The notes beneath the pieces were generated by a model. That model saw nothing but the letters and a program-made list of their open reading frames with translations. It did not search any database and was not told the DNA's origin. Position numbers and translations under genes: made by a program. Below are positions 43,817-52,872 of a DNA stretch of 64,000 nt, in pieces. Position 1 is the stretch's first letter, and every line of letters starts with the position of its first letter. Location: the NCBI GenBank assembly GCA_900321655.1, contig ONWU01000008.1, forward strand, positions 1-64,000, in the 5' to 3' direction. The stretch is from an uncultured Bacteroidales bacterium. Lineage in GTDB: Bacteria > Bacteroidota > Bacteroidia > Bacteroidales > UBA932.

Positions 43817-44662
43817 TTTAGGAACGATGTAGCGGGAATAGCCTACCTGGATGCCCAGAAGTTCTACGTTACGGGCAATCTTGAACTCATTCATAGTGGC
43901 CGAGCCCATATTGGCCTGGTCTTTTTGAGCATCTGTCATATTCCAGAACTTATCCTGGTGGCTGCGCTGCCAGACAGCTCCCACAAGGGGAACACTTACG
44001 GTAATTACGCTGTTGTCCTTAAGCCTGAGGGCGGCACCGCCGGCAATCTCCAGGCCGATGGAAAGGCTGCTGGATTCACGAAGTTTGGTCACTTCTCCCC
44101 CGTTTTTGGGAATGGGGTGGGAGAAGGTGAATCCATAATTGCCAAAAAGGCGCCCTTCGGCAAATACACCCAGCATCTTGCTGCCGAACAAAGACTTATA
44201 GCGACGGGCCGTGAAAGCGGCGCCCACCTTGTGGTGAATCATATGACGGTGGGAAAGCTGGATGTTCAGATTCTCCTCCTTGGGATCCGCATTCAGGATA
44301 TCCCGGAAATCCAACTGAAGGTTGGAGTCCAACAGGTAGCCGCTGTAACCGAGACGGAAGCCCAGGGAGGTGTCATCGGCCACAAACCAGGCGAAACGGG
44401 GGCTGACGTTCCAGATCTGCATTTTTCCCTGCCCGATGTTCAGGATGGAAAGGATGGAATAACCGTCTCCTTCGTTCGCGCCGGTCACATCGAACAGGCG
44501 ATAAGAGCCGCTGATGCCGATGGAACGGCCGCCTTTGGCCAGGAAAGCACTACTCTGAGGGTTGTCAGGGTCATTGAAGCGGCCCAGAACTTTGTCGATA
44601 GGGTTTTGGGCAAAGGCCGACAGAGAAACCATCGTAAGAGCAATAATGATCAGTTTTTTCAT
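43805..44662 (-). CDS. Outer-membrane beta-barrel protein
   Basis: A 285-residue exported protein (signal MKKLIIIALTMVSLSAFA). Alternating hydrophobic strands such as GRSIGISGSYRLFDV, SPRFAWFVADDTSLGFRLGY and FAEGRLFGNYGFTFSHP indicate a barrel of about 12 strands; there is no TonB box or plug. Function is unknown. It is the last gene of a run MscS channel/plug-less barrel/this barrel, starting 17 bp after the previous stop. Confidence 0.75.
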   Translation of the reverse strand: MKKLIIIALTMVSLSAFAQNPIDKVLGRFNDPDNPQSSAFLAKGGRSIGISGSYRLFDVTGANEGDGYSILSILNIGQGKMQIWNVSPRFAWFVADDTSLGFRLGYSGYLLDSNLQLDFRDILNADPKEENLNIQLSHRHMIHHKVGAAFTARRYKSLFGSKMLGVFAEGRLFGNYGFTFSHPIPKNGGEVTKLRESSSLSIGLEIAGGAALRLKDNSVITVSVPLVGAVWQRSHQDKFWNMTDAQKDQANMGSATMNEFKIARNVELLGIQVGYSRYIVPKKKK

Positions 44663-44679
44663 GGTTAAATTATTGATTG

Positions 44680-46476
44680 TTAGAATTTCCATTTGACACC
44701 CAGCACAAAGAAGCGCCGGTTGCTACGCACCTGTTCCACCCAGAACTCCTGCTGTTCTTCCGACTCAAAGCTGGTTTCGCGGGGCTGGTCCAGCAAGTCC
44801 TTGGCCTGCAGATACAGCGTGAATTTCTTGAAATCTTTCTGGACACGGGCGTTGAGCTCGCAGTATTCCTTGAACAGGGTAAAGAAAGTGGCCACCTTGC
44901 TCTGGTATTTGGCATCGGCCCCTACGCTCCAACCCTTGCCCAGGAAGGCCGTTATGTCGCCGTTCAGCTTCCAGTCGAAGGAGTTCTTGACTTTGTCGCC
45001 CTCCTTGGCCGTGCGACGGGACTGGTTGTAGGTTACACCTATATTGGCCACGATCACTTTTCCCCTCCATCCCAGTTTCTGGTTGATACCCACAGACTTG
45101 CTGTTGGAGGAATTGAGCCAGTGGAAAACTTTGTACTGGCGTCCTTCAATCTCTTCGTTGGTCCAGGTCTGGTCTATTTCATCGTATACCTCTTTGTAGG
45201 ACACGTTGGTCTGGGAGAGGAAGCGTTTGTACTTGAATTCGTATTCCAGGCCGTAGAGGTAGGTGGTGGGAGAAAACAGCTGCTCGTTTCCCCGGTACAG
45301 CTGGTCCAGATAACCGGCCGTACGGTCGTACCAGCAAATCTTGAGATAGTCCGGGTGGCTCACGCTAATCTGGTTGGTCAGGTTCAGGGAATGGTTGGGA
45401 GAAATGGTCCATTTGATATTGGACTTTCCTACCGGATAGACGCCCTTGACTTTCAACGGCTGCCGGTGGGTGTCGTCATTGAGGCGGCGGGCGTAAACCT
45501 GGGCGGCATAGTTGGCGTGGGCCTCCACCCTCTTCCATTTGAAATCGGCCGCCAGATAAGGATCGGCCCAGAGACTCAAGTAGTTGAAGCTTTCCCGCAG
45601 GCGGGTGGAGTCTTTCCACATCTCTTCCTCCTCGTAAAGGGAAACCCGGGTGGCGCCGCTGTTCTGGTCCAGGGCGTGCTTGAGGGTAACGCGTGCGCCG
45701 GGGGTAAGGGTTAGCTTGACGTCCTGGTTCAGGAGAACCTGCTGCAGATGGACGTCTCCGTCCAGGTTGAAATCCTGGCTGCTGGGGGTGATCCTGTATT
45801 TCCAGGCATAACCCTGAAGGTCTTCCACATCTACCCGCGTACCGCCTTTTCCCGGATCGGTCTTGAACACCGTCCAGATATTGCTTCTGCTGCTTCCGAT
45901 GGACTGTAGGACGACAGAGCCGTGCAGGGTGCTGCGGTCCCCGTTGAAACGATGGGAGACCCGTGCGCCCGCTTCCAGCTTGTGCTCGTCCATGACAGGC
46001 GTCTCATAATAGTAGGAGAAGCGTTGCACTTCTTCCGCATTCCCGTCAAAATTCATCGAATGGTTCTGGGCGCGGTCGTTCTTATACTGGTACAGGATCC
46101 AGGTGGAATAGGTCCTGAACGGGGAAGGCGTCCACTCGAAGTCTGTCCGGATGCTGGTAGAAAGGGGCTTGGTGGTAGCCGCTTTATATACCAGTCCCGT
46201 CTTTTCCTTTTTGTAGGAAAAGCGGGCGTTGTCGGTGGTCTTGGGCTCCCACTTCCCGTCCACTTTGGTGCTCCAGCGGAATTTGTCCGTCTTGTAATTC
46301 AATTGGAAAACACCCTGGGTAAAGCCGTGGAACATCGGCTTGTCATCGGAGACGACGCTGCCTTCCATTCCTCCCAGACCGGCCGAGAAGTCCACATTGC
46401 CGGTCCACTGTGCCCTTAGCGGAAGGGAGCACAGCAGCAGGGCGAAGGCCAGGTACAGACTCAGGTGCCGATTCAT
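44680..46476 (-). CDS. Large outer-membrane beta-barrel protein without plug domain
   Basis: A 598-residue protein with signal peptide MNRHLSLYLAFALLLCSLPLRA. Nearly the whole mature chain is long amphipathic strands with aromatic girdles, ending in a C-terminal FVLGVKWKF typical of BAM substrates. The overall pattern resembles the barrel of TonB-dependent receptors (outer-membrane beta-barrel family) but no TonB box, carboxypeptidase-like or plug domain precedes it. Transported substrate is unknown. The ATG directly follows the stop of the MscS gene. Confidence 0.75.
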   Translation of the reverse strand: MNRHLSLYLAFALLLCSLPLRAQWTGNVDFSAGLGGMEGSVVSDDKPMFHGFTQGVFQLNYKTDKFRWSTKVDGKWEPKTTDNARFSYKKEKTGLVYKAATTKPLSTSIRTDFEWTPSPFRTYSTWILYQYKNDRAQNHSMNFDGNAEEVQRFSYYYETPVMDEHKLEAGARVSHRFNGDRSTLHGSVVLQSIGSSRSNIWTVFKTDPGKGGTRVDVEDLQGYAWKYRITPSSQDFNLDGDVHLQQVLLNQDVKLTLTPGARVTLKHALDQNSGATRVSLYEEEEMWKDSTRLRESFNYLSLWADPYLAADFKWKRVEAHANYAAQVYARRLNDDTHRQPLKVKGVYPVGKSNIKWTISPNHSLNLTNQISVSHPDYLKICWYDRTAGYLDQLYRGNEQLFSPTTYLYGLEYEFKYKRFLSQTNVSYKEVYDEIDQTWTNEEIEGRQYKVFHWLNSSNSKSVGINQKLGWRGKVIVANIGVTYNQSRRTAKEGDKVKNSFDWKLNGDITAFLGKGWSVGADAKYQSKVATFFTLFKEYCELNARVQKDFKKFTLYLQAKDLLDQPRETSFESEEQQEFWVEQVRSNRRFFVLGVKWKF

Positions 46477-49134
46477 CTATTTATCCTCTTTAACAAGATG
46501 AACGTCGCACTGCGGGAACGGGATGCTGATGCCCGCCGCATTCAGCGCTTCGTAAATCACTTCCTTGGAACGGTCTATATACCCAATCCTTTCGGGAACC
46601 AGCACGTACTGCTTCACGGCTATCTCTACCGCGCTGTCGGCCATATTGTTGACCACGACGTTGATCCCGTACTTGGGCTCCACGATCTCCCGGCCATACG
46701 GATCCTTGGTCCTCAGTTTCTCCATCGCCTCTACCAGCACCTGGCGAACCTTCTTGACGTCGGTCCCATAGGCCACGCCCGCAATGATCTTGGTGAACTC
46801 ATAGGAGTTGTTGCGGGTCAGGTTGTTGAAGTTCTTGCCGAAGAGGGAGGCATTGAGGAAAGACATCTCCGTGCCGTCCAGGGTTTCCACCACCACGCAC
46901 TGGTAGTTGATGGCCACCACCTGCCCGCGCACGCCGTCGCATTCAATCCAGTCTCCAACCCGCAGGCGGCCGCCCATCAGCTGGATACCATAAATGAAGT
47001 TGTTCAGGATATCCTTGAGGGCCAGACCGATACCGGCCGACAGACCGCCGGCGATGAGGCCCAGCGATCCGGTAGGGATGTTCAGCACGGAGACCACCAC
47101 CACGGCGTAAGTCATCCAAACCAGGACGGAGATGATGCTGTTGCCCAGGGCCAGGTTGATCTCATTGGCCCGGATGGTGGTCCGGTTGTGCTTGCGCATA
47201 AAGGTAACATACCGCACAAACTGCCAGATGGCGTGAATGGCCTGGTTGAGATATCGCAGGGCAAAGAACAGGATGGACAGGCCGATGATGCTCCTGCCGG
47301 AGATGCGGAGCGTCTCGAATCCCTCCTTGTCCAGGAGCTGGACGAAAGGAATATTGAAAATCTTGTCGTAGAGGTCGTCAAAATCGAAGACATCCAACGA
47401 CATATGGATGCATAGCGGCAGGGAGAGCAGCACCATAGCCGGAATAGCTACTTGCCGGACGAAGCTATAAAACCACGTGGCGCCAAACAGGAGCGATTCC
47501 CGGTCTGTGCCCGACACATAGGTGATTCTCTCTCGCAGGGATTTCACACGCTGGTCAAGCCAACGCTGCTTATAGCGTTCCATCAGGTCTGATACGCAGA
47601 AGATGGTAAGAATCACGGCCAGCTGGAAGTACCACCAGATGAGAACGAGCAGGGCCAGGAAGGTGTAGCCGAAGAAGGCAAAGAGGAATGCTATGAGGTA
47701 AATGGCCAGCGATACCCAGCCCAGAGCACTGTCGATGGGGGTTGCCTTTCCGCTTTCGCCTATGCTGAAGATCAGTTGCCGCAACACGGCCAGGGCCAGG
47801 ATGGGCGGAAGCAGGAAATTGATGAAGGAATCCGGCACAAAGCTGATGCGGCAGACAATGATGATGAGCGCCAGGACAAAGGTGGGAATGTAGAGCCGGA
47901 GACTGTGGTGGATTTTCTCCGGTTCCACCCGCAGCAGCATAGACCCGGTAATGGCAATGAGCAGCCACAGGAAAGTGTTGATGTGCCGACCGGTCAGCTC
48001 GATATACTCGTTGCCGTGTACGCCGAAGCCCAGCACCAGGAAGTATGCGATGGTTCCTACCAGGACGGAGAACAGGGGCAGCTGCTTCAGGGGAAGGTGG
48101 CGCTTGATCTTCTCCACGCGGCTCAGGAGCCACAGGAGAAGGAATGTCACCAGCCAGAAAAGGACCAGGAACACCAGCTGGATGGCGCTGACCAGAACCA
48201 GAATGGCGTTGGCTCCCCTGCTGGAAAGCCCGTCAAACAGATCGGCCTCTTCCTGCTGATCGGCCTGCTGGCTCTCATCATCGTCCAGTTCCTCGAAATC
48301 ATATTGCTCGCGAAGGTCTCCTTTGACCTTCTCCCAATAGGGATGGGGATTGGACAGGATGTTCAGGAAAGACGTCTGCCCATCCACGAAGACGTATTTT
48401 TCCAGTTCCCGGTAGCGGGACTGGGCGTAATCGTAAGCTTCCTTCATACGCCAGTAGGCCGCCTGGTAGTGCGAACTGTCCGCTACCATGACGTCGCGGT
48501 TGTCGGCGTACATCTTCAACAGCTCGAAGGCATACCGGATGCAACTGTCCCTGTGCACTTCGCCTTCCTCGTCCAGAACAAAGGGGGAAGAGAGCGAATC
48601 CTTGATGGCTATGCGGATCACTTCCTTTTCCAGGGAAGAGGAAATGTCTGAGATGCGCTGGTCCAGGGAATCGTTGTGATACAGCAGGCTGTCCGGAACA
48701 ATCTCTATCTCGATCTCCTTCATCACCGGAGGTAACCGGCGAAGAGCCTCGATGAGGCGGGCATAACGGTCAATTTCCGTATTCAGCTCCTGGACAAAAC
48801 GGTCGTACGGTTTCCTGTCTTTGCTGAAATCCTTGTAGGCCGATGTCACTTTGTTCAGGGCATAAGCCAGGTCAAAGGTCATATCCGATTCCTGCGTATA
48901 CAGCAGGAGGGAGAGTTCGTTGGACGCGGTGATGATATCCACCATCCGCTTGTGCTCGCGGTCATAATTCTCCTGGAACTGTTTCTGCTCCTGGGTACGC
49001 TGTTCAAAAACCATCTTCAGCTCGGAGCGCAGATCCTTGAGCACATCGCTCAGTGCCTGTCCATTCACGACCGACAGGAGCGGAATGGAAAACACAAAGA
49101 GGGCAAATGTAATCGTCAGAAGTCTCTTTTTCAT
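46477..49134 (-). CDS. Large MscS-family mechanosensitive channel
   Basis: An 885-residue protein with signal peptide MKKRLLTITFALFVFSIPLLS. A periplasmic helical domain (about residues 30-300) is followed by at least ten helices. The MscS pore helix is GLIAGGLSAGIGLALKDILN and the beta domain is LRVGDWIECDGVRGQVVAIN; the C-terminal alpha/beta domain ends near VPERIGYIDRSKEVIYEAL. The architecture is like the large MscK/YbdG-type channels rather than the small MscS. It should release solutes on hypo-osmotic shock. Two outer-membrane barrels follow in the same direction with 0- and 17-bp gaps. Confidence 0.9.
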   Translation of the reverse strand: MKKRLLTITFALFVFSIPLLSVVNGQALSDVLKDLRSELKMVFEQRTQEQKQFQENYDREHKRMVDIITASNELSLLLYTQESDMTFDLAYALNKVTSAYKDFSKDRKPYDRFVQELNTEIDRYARLIEALRRLPPVMKEIEIEIVPDSLLYHNDSLDQRISDISSSLEKEVIRIAIKDSLSSPFVLDEEGEVHRDSCIRYAFELLKMYADNRDVMVADSSHYQAAYWRMKEAYDYAQSRYRELEKYVFVDGQTSFLNILSNPHPYWEKVKGDLREQYDFEELDDDESQQADQQEEADLFDGLSSRGANAILVLVSAIQLVFLVLFWLVTFLLLWLLSRVEKIKRHLPLKQLPLFSVLVGTIAYFLVLGFGVHGNEYIELTGRHINTFLWLLIAITGSMLLRVEPEKIHHSLRLYIPTFVLALIIIVCRISFVPDSFINFLLPPILALAVLRQLIFSIGESGKATPIDSALGWVSLAIYLIAFLFAFFGYTFLALLVLIWWYFQLAVILTIFCVSDLMERYKQRWLDQRVKSLRERITYVSGTDRESLLFGATWFYSFVRQVAIPAMVLLSLPLCIHMSLDVFDFDDLYDKIFNIPFVQLLDKEGFETLRISGRSIIGLSILFFALRYLNQAIHAIWQFVRYVTFMRKHNRTTIRANEINLALGNSIISVLVWMTYAVVVVSVLNIPTGSLGLIAGGLSAGIGLALKDILNNFIYGIQLMGGRLRVGDWIECDGVRGQVVAINYQCVVVETLDGTEMSFLNASLFGKNFNNLTRNNSYEFTKIIAGVAYGTDVKKVRQVLVEAMEKLRTKDPYGREIVEPKYGINVVVNNMADSAVEIAVKQYVLVPERIGYIDRSKEVIYEALNAAGISIPFPQCDVHLVKEDK

Positions 49135-49157
49135 CTGGGAAACCTTACTATAAGTAG

Positions 49158-49165
49158 CAAAGTTA
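49158..49165 (-). promoter_or_regulatory. Candidate -7 box for the MscS operon
   Basis: TAACTTTG on the minus strand, 23 bp before the ATG at 49134. No good -33 at 19-21 bp. Confidence 0.4.
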
Positions 49166-49249
49166 CATATTATTTCTTGACTTTCTCCCCAAAATGGCTT
49201 ATTTTTGGACACTGGACCGCATTTGTAAACCTTCTTAATTATAATACTA

Positions 49250-49696
49250 ATGAAAACATTAAGATTCCTTTTCGCTGGAGCACTGGCACTTATTTGCACC
49301 GGAGCCCTGGCCCAGAATTCCCTCCAGGAAACCGTTGCCCCCGGAAACAAGGTCTATGTCCAGATTGTCAATGACCAGGATCACCCCATTCCGGCCGATG
49401 AAATAGAGGATGTCACCCGGGAGCTGGCCGCCGCCGGCGAGTGGGAACGCGTGAACGATCCCGCCGAGGCCGATTTCACCCTCAGCATCGAAGCCAAGAA
49501 GAAGATGGTCTTCAACAGCCCCCGCACCTGGCTCACCCCCTCCGTCATCGACAAGGAAGGCAATGTTCTCTGGAAAGGAGACACCTACAAGGCCGACGCA
49601 ACGATGTTCAACGGCTACCGGAGCACAAACACCTGCATCCGTACGGTAAAGGAGAAGGGCTTCGAGAAAAACCTCTTCAAAAAGGCCGGGAGATAA
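49250..49696 (+). CDS. Small secreted protein of unknown function
   Basis: A 148-residue protein with signal peptide MKTLRFLFAGALALICTGALA. The mature part has mixed strands and helices (VYVQIVNDQDHPIPADEIED, SPRTWLTPSVIDKEGNVLWKG) and no named domain. It resembles periplasmic proteins of unknown function that carry a 'plug'-like alpha/beta fold, but I cannot assign it. Its last codons and stop lie in a 17-bp sequence that recurs at 54762-54778. Confidence 0.7.
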   Translation: MKTLRFLFAGALALICTGALAQNSLQETVAPGNKVYVQIVNDQDHPIPADEIEDVTRELAAAGEWERVNDPAEADFTLSIEAKKKMVFNSPRTWLTPSVIDKEGNVLWKGDTYKADATMFNGYRSTNTCIRTVKEKGFEKNLFKKAGR

Positions 49697-49697
49697 C
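49681..49697 (+). repeat. 17-bp direct repeat, left copy
   Basis: AAAGGCCGGGAGATAAC covers the last codons and stop of the preceding gene and recurs exactly, same orientation, at 54762-54778. The two copies bracket about 5.1 kb. Confidence 0.7.
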
Positions 49698-49700
49698 AAA

Positions 49701-49741
49701 AACCCTCGCAAGAAACTGTAAATCAGCTTGTCGCGAGGGTT
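49701..49741. terminator. Hairpin between convergent genes, just inside the left repeat
   Basis: AACCCTCGC (49701-49709) pairs perfectly with GCGAGGGTT (49733-49741), followed by TCTTTG on the plus strand. It is probably a terminator for the secreted-protein gene; the T-run is modest. Confidence 0.6.
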
Positions 49742-49762
49742 CTTTGTGATTATTTTAGTGGG

Positions 49763-50308
49763 TTACTCCCAGTTGCCGCTTTTGGCTGTTCCGTCGGCAG
49801 CAAAGTCGAAGAGAAACTTCATTATAGGTTTATCCAGATACCTTTCAGCGTAGTCTGGAACTTTGTTATACGCCATATCCACTCCGCCATTCGATGAGTT
49901 GGATACCGTGCTCCCCAGCTTCTCGTTGTTTTTGTTTACGACATAGTACTCGTAGTGGTAGAGGTGCTTTGCACTGAATACGCCCTCTTTGGTGGGATCG
50001 AAACCATCCTTCAACTTGATTGTCACGCGGCCCCCCAGGGTAGCGGGCAGTTTGTTGGACTTGATGGTCTTGGTCCACTCCGCCGAAGTCATGGTTTCGG
50101 TTTTCAGTGCACCGGCGGCATCATAGTACTCCACAGTCAGGGTGAAAGCGTTAAAGAGATCCTCGGTGACCGTGAATTTGTAGGTCATCACGGCGGAAAC
50201 AGGGGTGGTGTCCGGAGCTTCGGGCTGATCGGGGTTGTTCTTGCCACAGGACGTGGACAAGGCTGTGCAGCAAAGGACGGCTGCAAGTGTCATCAGATTC
50301 TTTTTCAT
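49763..50308 (-). CDS. Lipoprotein of unknown function in the 5.1-kb segment
   Basis: A 181-residue lipoprotein (signal LCCTALSTSCGKN). After a short acidic/proline linker the mature part has beta strands (AVMTYKFTVTEDLFNAFTLTVEYYD in part, GGRVTIKLKDGF, YEYYVVN). No family is recognised; the pattern suggests one Ig-like or DUF-type sandwich. It is the last gene of a run with an S41 peptidase, a barrel and a small membrane protein; the start follows the peptidase stop by 19 bp. Confidence 0.7.
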   Translation of the reverse strand: MKKNLMTLAAVLCCTALSTSCGKNNPDQPEAPDTTPVSAVMTYKFTVTEDLFNAFTLTVEYYDAAGALKTETMTSAEWTKTIKSNKLPATLGGRVTIKLKDGFDPTKEGVFSAKHLYHYEYYVVNKNNEKLGSTVSNSSNGGVDMAYNKVPDYAERYLDKPIMKFLFDFAADGTAKSGNWE

Positions 50309-50327
50309 TGTTTTATAATTAATTAAA

Positions 50328-51902
50328 TCAGTTGTCACTGGTGATGTACTGGAGAGCGCGCTCCAGCTGAGAGTCGCGGCCAGTGTTTTTGAATAGCGTG
50401 TCATCGAAGTCCACTTCGATGTCGGGGGTGATGCCCTCGCCTTCAATCAGCTTTTTGTCCAAGGTGAAGGCACCGAGCATGGGCACATAGCCATAGACGG
50501 CCGTCTTGCCCTTTTCGCCGATATGTCCGGAGTAGTTGTAGGTGTTGTACTCGTTCTCGGACAGCGGGCAAAGGCCGCCCCAGGTGCGCTTGCCGATGAC
50601 CTTGCCATTGGGCATGGTCTTGACGCCCAGGGTGGACATCTCTGACATGCTGACGGACTTGCCGTTGGTGAGGATGACGACGGGTTCGGTGATGGTCTCG
50701 TGGGGCGTGCTCATGGTGACAGCAGTGGCCTCCATCATCGGGGAGTAGTCGTAGCGGGCGGTGCCACGCTTGTAGCGCTGGTAGCCAAAGTGAAGGCCGC
50801 CGGAGGGCAACAGGGAACCTACAAAGTACTGGAAATCATTCACATTTCCGCCGGTGTTGCTGCGTACGTCCAGGACGACACCGCCCAGCGTTCCGCTTCG
50901 GTGAAGCTGCTGCACGGTATTGAACCAGGCTTGCCACACCTCGCGCATCTGCTGGATATGATGCATGGTGGCAGGGTCGGAGGTGTTGAAGGTCTCCTGT
51001 GTGCTGGCATCTTCCAAATAGAGGGTCATGGCGAAGCTGTTGACGTGGAAATAGGCGATATTACCCTTGAACAGGGCGTAGTCGAACGTGATGCCTTTGG
51101 TGACGAAGATGGGATCGATGTAGTCGTAACCGGGAATCTCGAGGAAGCCGTATTTCTCGTGAAGACGGTTGTAGAGGGTGACAGCGGCGTCCAGCAAAAG
51201 GCCCCCGATGGTAGACAGCTCCTGGTAGAAGGCTTGCAGCTGCTGGAGCTGGAAGTTCTCCATCTCGGTGCGAATGGGCAGTGCGGCGAGTTCCTGAATA
51301 CGGGATCTCGCCCACTGAAGGCCGATACCGGGTGTGCTTAGGAAACGCAGGATCATGTCAAGGGCGGAGGTGCTATAGCTCATCACAATGGGGTTGCCCT
51401 CAGCATCGGTCTCCACCTGGCCATGGGCCACATCGGCGTAGTAAGTGAGGTCGGGCTTAAAGCCGTTGGCAATGGCGTAGTCGTCGCGCGAGGCAAAGCG
51501 GTCGAAGGCAGGTGAATAGCTCACGGTATTGCCCGTCTTGTGGTTCTTCATGTCAAAACTGAAGTGGCCGTCGTGCAGCGGACCCAGGGTCTTCTGCATG
51601 AGGGTCTTCAACTCGTCGTCGGTCACGGTGGAAGCCTTGTCCAGAGCCTCGAACTGGGGATAATACTCGTCATAGATGGCATCCCAATCTACGCCGTGAT
51701 GGGCCTCGTAGTCCCAGATGGAATAGTACTGGTTAAGGCCGTTCCACATGATCTGGAACTTGGCGGCAAAGGAGGAGTCAGCACTCGCGAACACCAATTT
51801 GTCATTGTGTGCGTAGGATACCAGCGTGTCGCTCTCAGGTCGGCAGGCTCCCATGCTCAGCAGCAGGAGCATCGCACTTGTGATGGATAATATCTTTTTC
51901 AT
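50328..51902 (-). CDS. S41-family peptidase lipoprotein
   Basis: A 524-residue lipoprotein (signal LLLLSMGACRPE). The S41 (tail-specific/tricorn-like) core starts near GDKLVF-type sandwich residues and has GPLHDGHFSFD, GVVLDVRSNTGGNVNDF and the nucleophile region LTNGKSVSMSEMSTLG followed by GKVIGKRTWGG. No PDZ domain is obvious. A 110-residue helical insertion lies in the middle. It should cleave proteins or peptides in the periplasm. It follows the outer-membrane barrel by 27 bp. Confidence 0.85.
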   Translation of the reverse strand: MKKILSITSAMLLLLSMGACRPESDTLVSYAHNDKLVFASADSSFAAKFQIMWNGLNQYYSIWDYEAHHGVDWDAIYDEYYPQFEALDKASTVTDDELKTLMQKTLGPLHDGHFSFDMKNHKTGNTVSYSPAFDRFASRDDYAIANGFKPDLTYYADVAHGQVETDAEGNPIVMSYSTSALDMILRFLSTPGIGLQWARSRIQELAALPIRTEMENFQLQQLQAFYQELSTIGGLLLDAAVTLYNRLHEKYGFLEIPGYDYIDPIFVTKGITFDYALFKGNIAYFHVNSFAMTLYLEDASTQETFNTSDPATMHHIQQMREVWQAWFNTVQQLHRSGTLGGVVLDVRSNTGGNVNDFQYFVGSLLPSGGLHFGYQRYKRGTARYDYSPMMEATAVTMSTPHETITEPVVILTNGKSVSMSEMSTLGVKTMPNGKVIGKRTWGGLCPLSENEYNTYNYSGHIGEKGKTAVYGYVPMLGAFTLDKKLIEGEGITPDIEVDFDDTLFKNTGRDSQLERALQYITSDN

Positions 51903-51929
51903 GGATGATGATCAATTGAGGGTCAAACT

Positions 51930-52595
51930 TTACTTGAACAAGTAATACACGCCTACCTGAAGGGCCATGGTGCTGTTGTAGCGATAGTCAGCTACGCGCA
52001 TATAGGGCTTGGTGGTAGAGGTGAGGCCGTGGTAGTAGCGGGCTTCGAGCTGGATGGCCCAGTGCTTGCCCATGAGGTACTCCAAACCGGCAGCGGCCAG
52101 CAGACCGGCATCCCAGCGGTAATCGCGGTCAGAGTTGAACTTCACGTCCTCGTTGATGTTTACCCATTTGTCGCTGAATAGGTTGTAGTCGGTACCGGAA
52201 AGGTGGCTCTTGAGCCAGAAGCCGGTGTAGAAACCCAGATTGCAGAAGCCGCGCAGCCGATTACCGCCAAAACTGAAGGCGGCCATCACGGGCAGCTGCA
52301 CGTAGTTGTTGCGATAGCAATACTCCCATTGATCGAGCATCGCACGATGCATCTGGTAGTTCTTCTGCGTGAAGTTGAGATCCACGCGCACGCCCATCCA
52401 GTCCTTGAAGTTGTACTGCCCGGAGACGCCGGCGGTGAGGCCATGGGAGCCCTGAATCTCGTAGTCTGACATATACTGCTTGTCCATGGAGTAGAAGTTG
52501 TAGTTTCCTCCAGTGGTGGCGCCCACGCGCCATTGTGCGCGGGCCGAAATGGTCGTCAGCAGCATTACGGCCACCATTAAAGTTCGCATTTTCAT
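51930..52595 (-). CDS. PorT-like outer-membrane beta-barrel protein
   Basis: A 221-residue protein with signal peptide MKMRTLMVAVMLLTTISARA. It shows the small-barrel pattern of the OMP_b-brl_2/PorT group: WRVGATTGGNYNF, HGLTAGVSGQYNFKDWMGVRVDLNF in part, VQLPVMAAFSFGG, and a terminal GVYYLFK. Such proteins have eight strands and unknown roles. It starts 4 bp after the stop of the 59-aa membrane protein, so the two are probably translationally coupled. Confidence 0.82.
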   Translation of the reverse strand: MKMRTLMVAVMLLTTISARAQWRVGATTGGNYNFYSMDKQYMSDYEIQGSHGLTAGVSGQYNFKDWMGVRVDLNFTQKNYQMHRAMLDQWEYCYRNNYVQLPVMAAFSFGGNRLRGFCNLGFYTGFWLKSHLSGTDYNLFSDKWVNINEDVKFNSDRDYRWDAGLLAAAGLEYLMGKHWAIQLEARYYHGLTSTTKPYMRVADYRYNSTMALQVGVYYLFK

Positions 52596-52599
52596 TGCC

Positions 52600-52779
52600 T
52601 TATTTTGTGTGATTATTAATTTCGTCCAACAGTTCAATATTCTCTCGGATAAACCGGGCCAGGGCGGCATTCTTGTCTCCAATGCACCACCGCTGGAAAA
52701 CGATGATGGCTACCAGCATCAGTACGATGACGATGACGGCGGCTGCCAGGGCTACGGAGATAATCATGGTAAAATCCAT
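52600..52779 (-). CDS. 59-aa single-pass membrane protein
   Basis: A short frame easily missed by size cut-offs. It reads MDFTMIISVALAAAVIVIV..., a hydrophobic helix of about 24 residues, then a charged amphipathic tail (WCIGDKNAALARFIRENIEL, ending INNHTK). It starts 26 bp after a TACCTTTG promoter box and ends 4 bp before the barrel gene. Position, coupling and the membrane-anchor/tail layout argue that it is real. No family is recognised; it could be a regulatory microprotein or a membrane anchor. Confidence 0.65.
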   Translation of the reverse strand: MDFTMIISVALAAAVIVIVLMLVAIIVFQRWCIGDKNAALARFIRENIELLDEINNHTK

Positions 52780-52804
52780 ACGCTTTGCTCGTTTAATCCG
52801 GCAG

Positions 52805-52812
52805 CAAAGGTA
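52805..52812 (-). promoter_or_regulatory. -7 box for the small-protein/barrel/S41/lipoprotein operon
   Basis: TACCTTTG on the minus strand, 25 bp before the ATG at 52779 and directly after the terminator of the upstream regulator. Confidence 0.5.
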
Positions 52813-52819
52813 TACAAAG

Positions 52820-52843
52820 AAGGGTGGCCCGTTGTGCCACCCT
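52820..52843 (-). terminator. Intrinsic terminator after the TPR-AraC regulator
   Basis: AAGGGTGGC and GCCACCCTT form a perfect 9-bp stem with a 6-nt loop, followed on the minus strand by TTCTTTG. Confidence 0.65.
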
Positions 52844-52872
52844 TACAAATCATTGTGCCAATCCTTCAAAAA

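Noticed and set aside
49284..49300. TGGCAC...TTGCA resembling a sigma-54 promoter
   Set aside because: The GG to GC spacing is 9 instead of 10 bp, and it lies inside the signal-peptide coding region of a gene.
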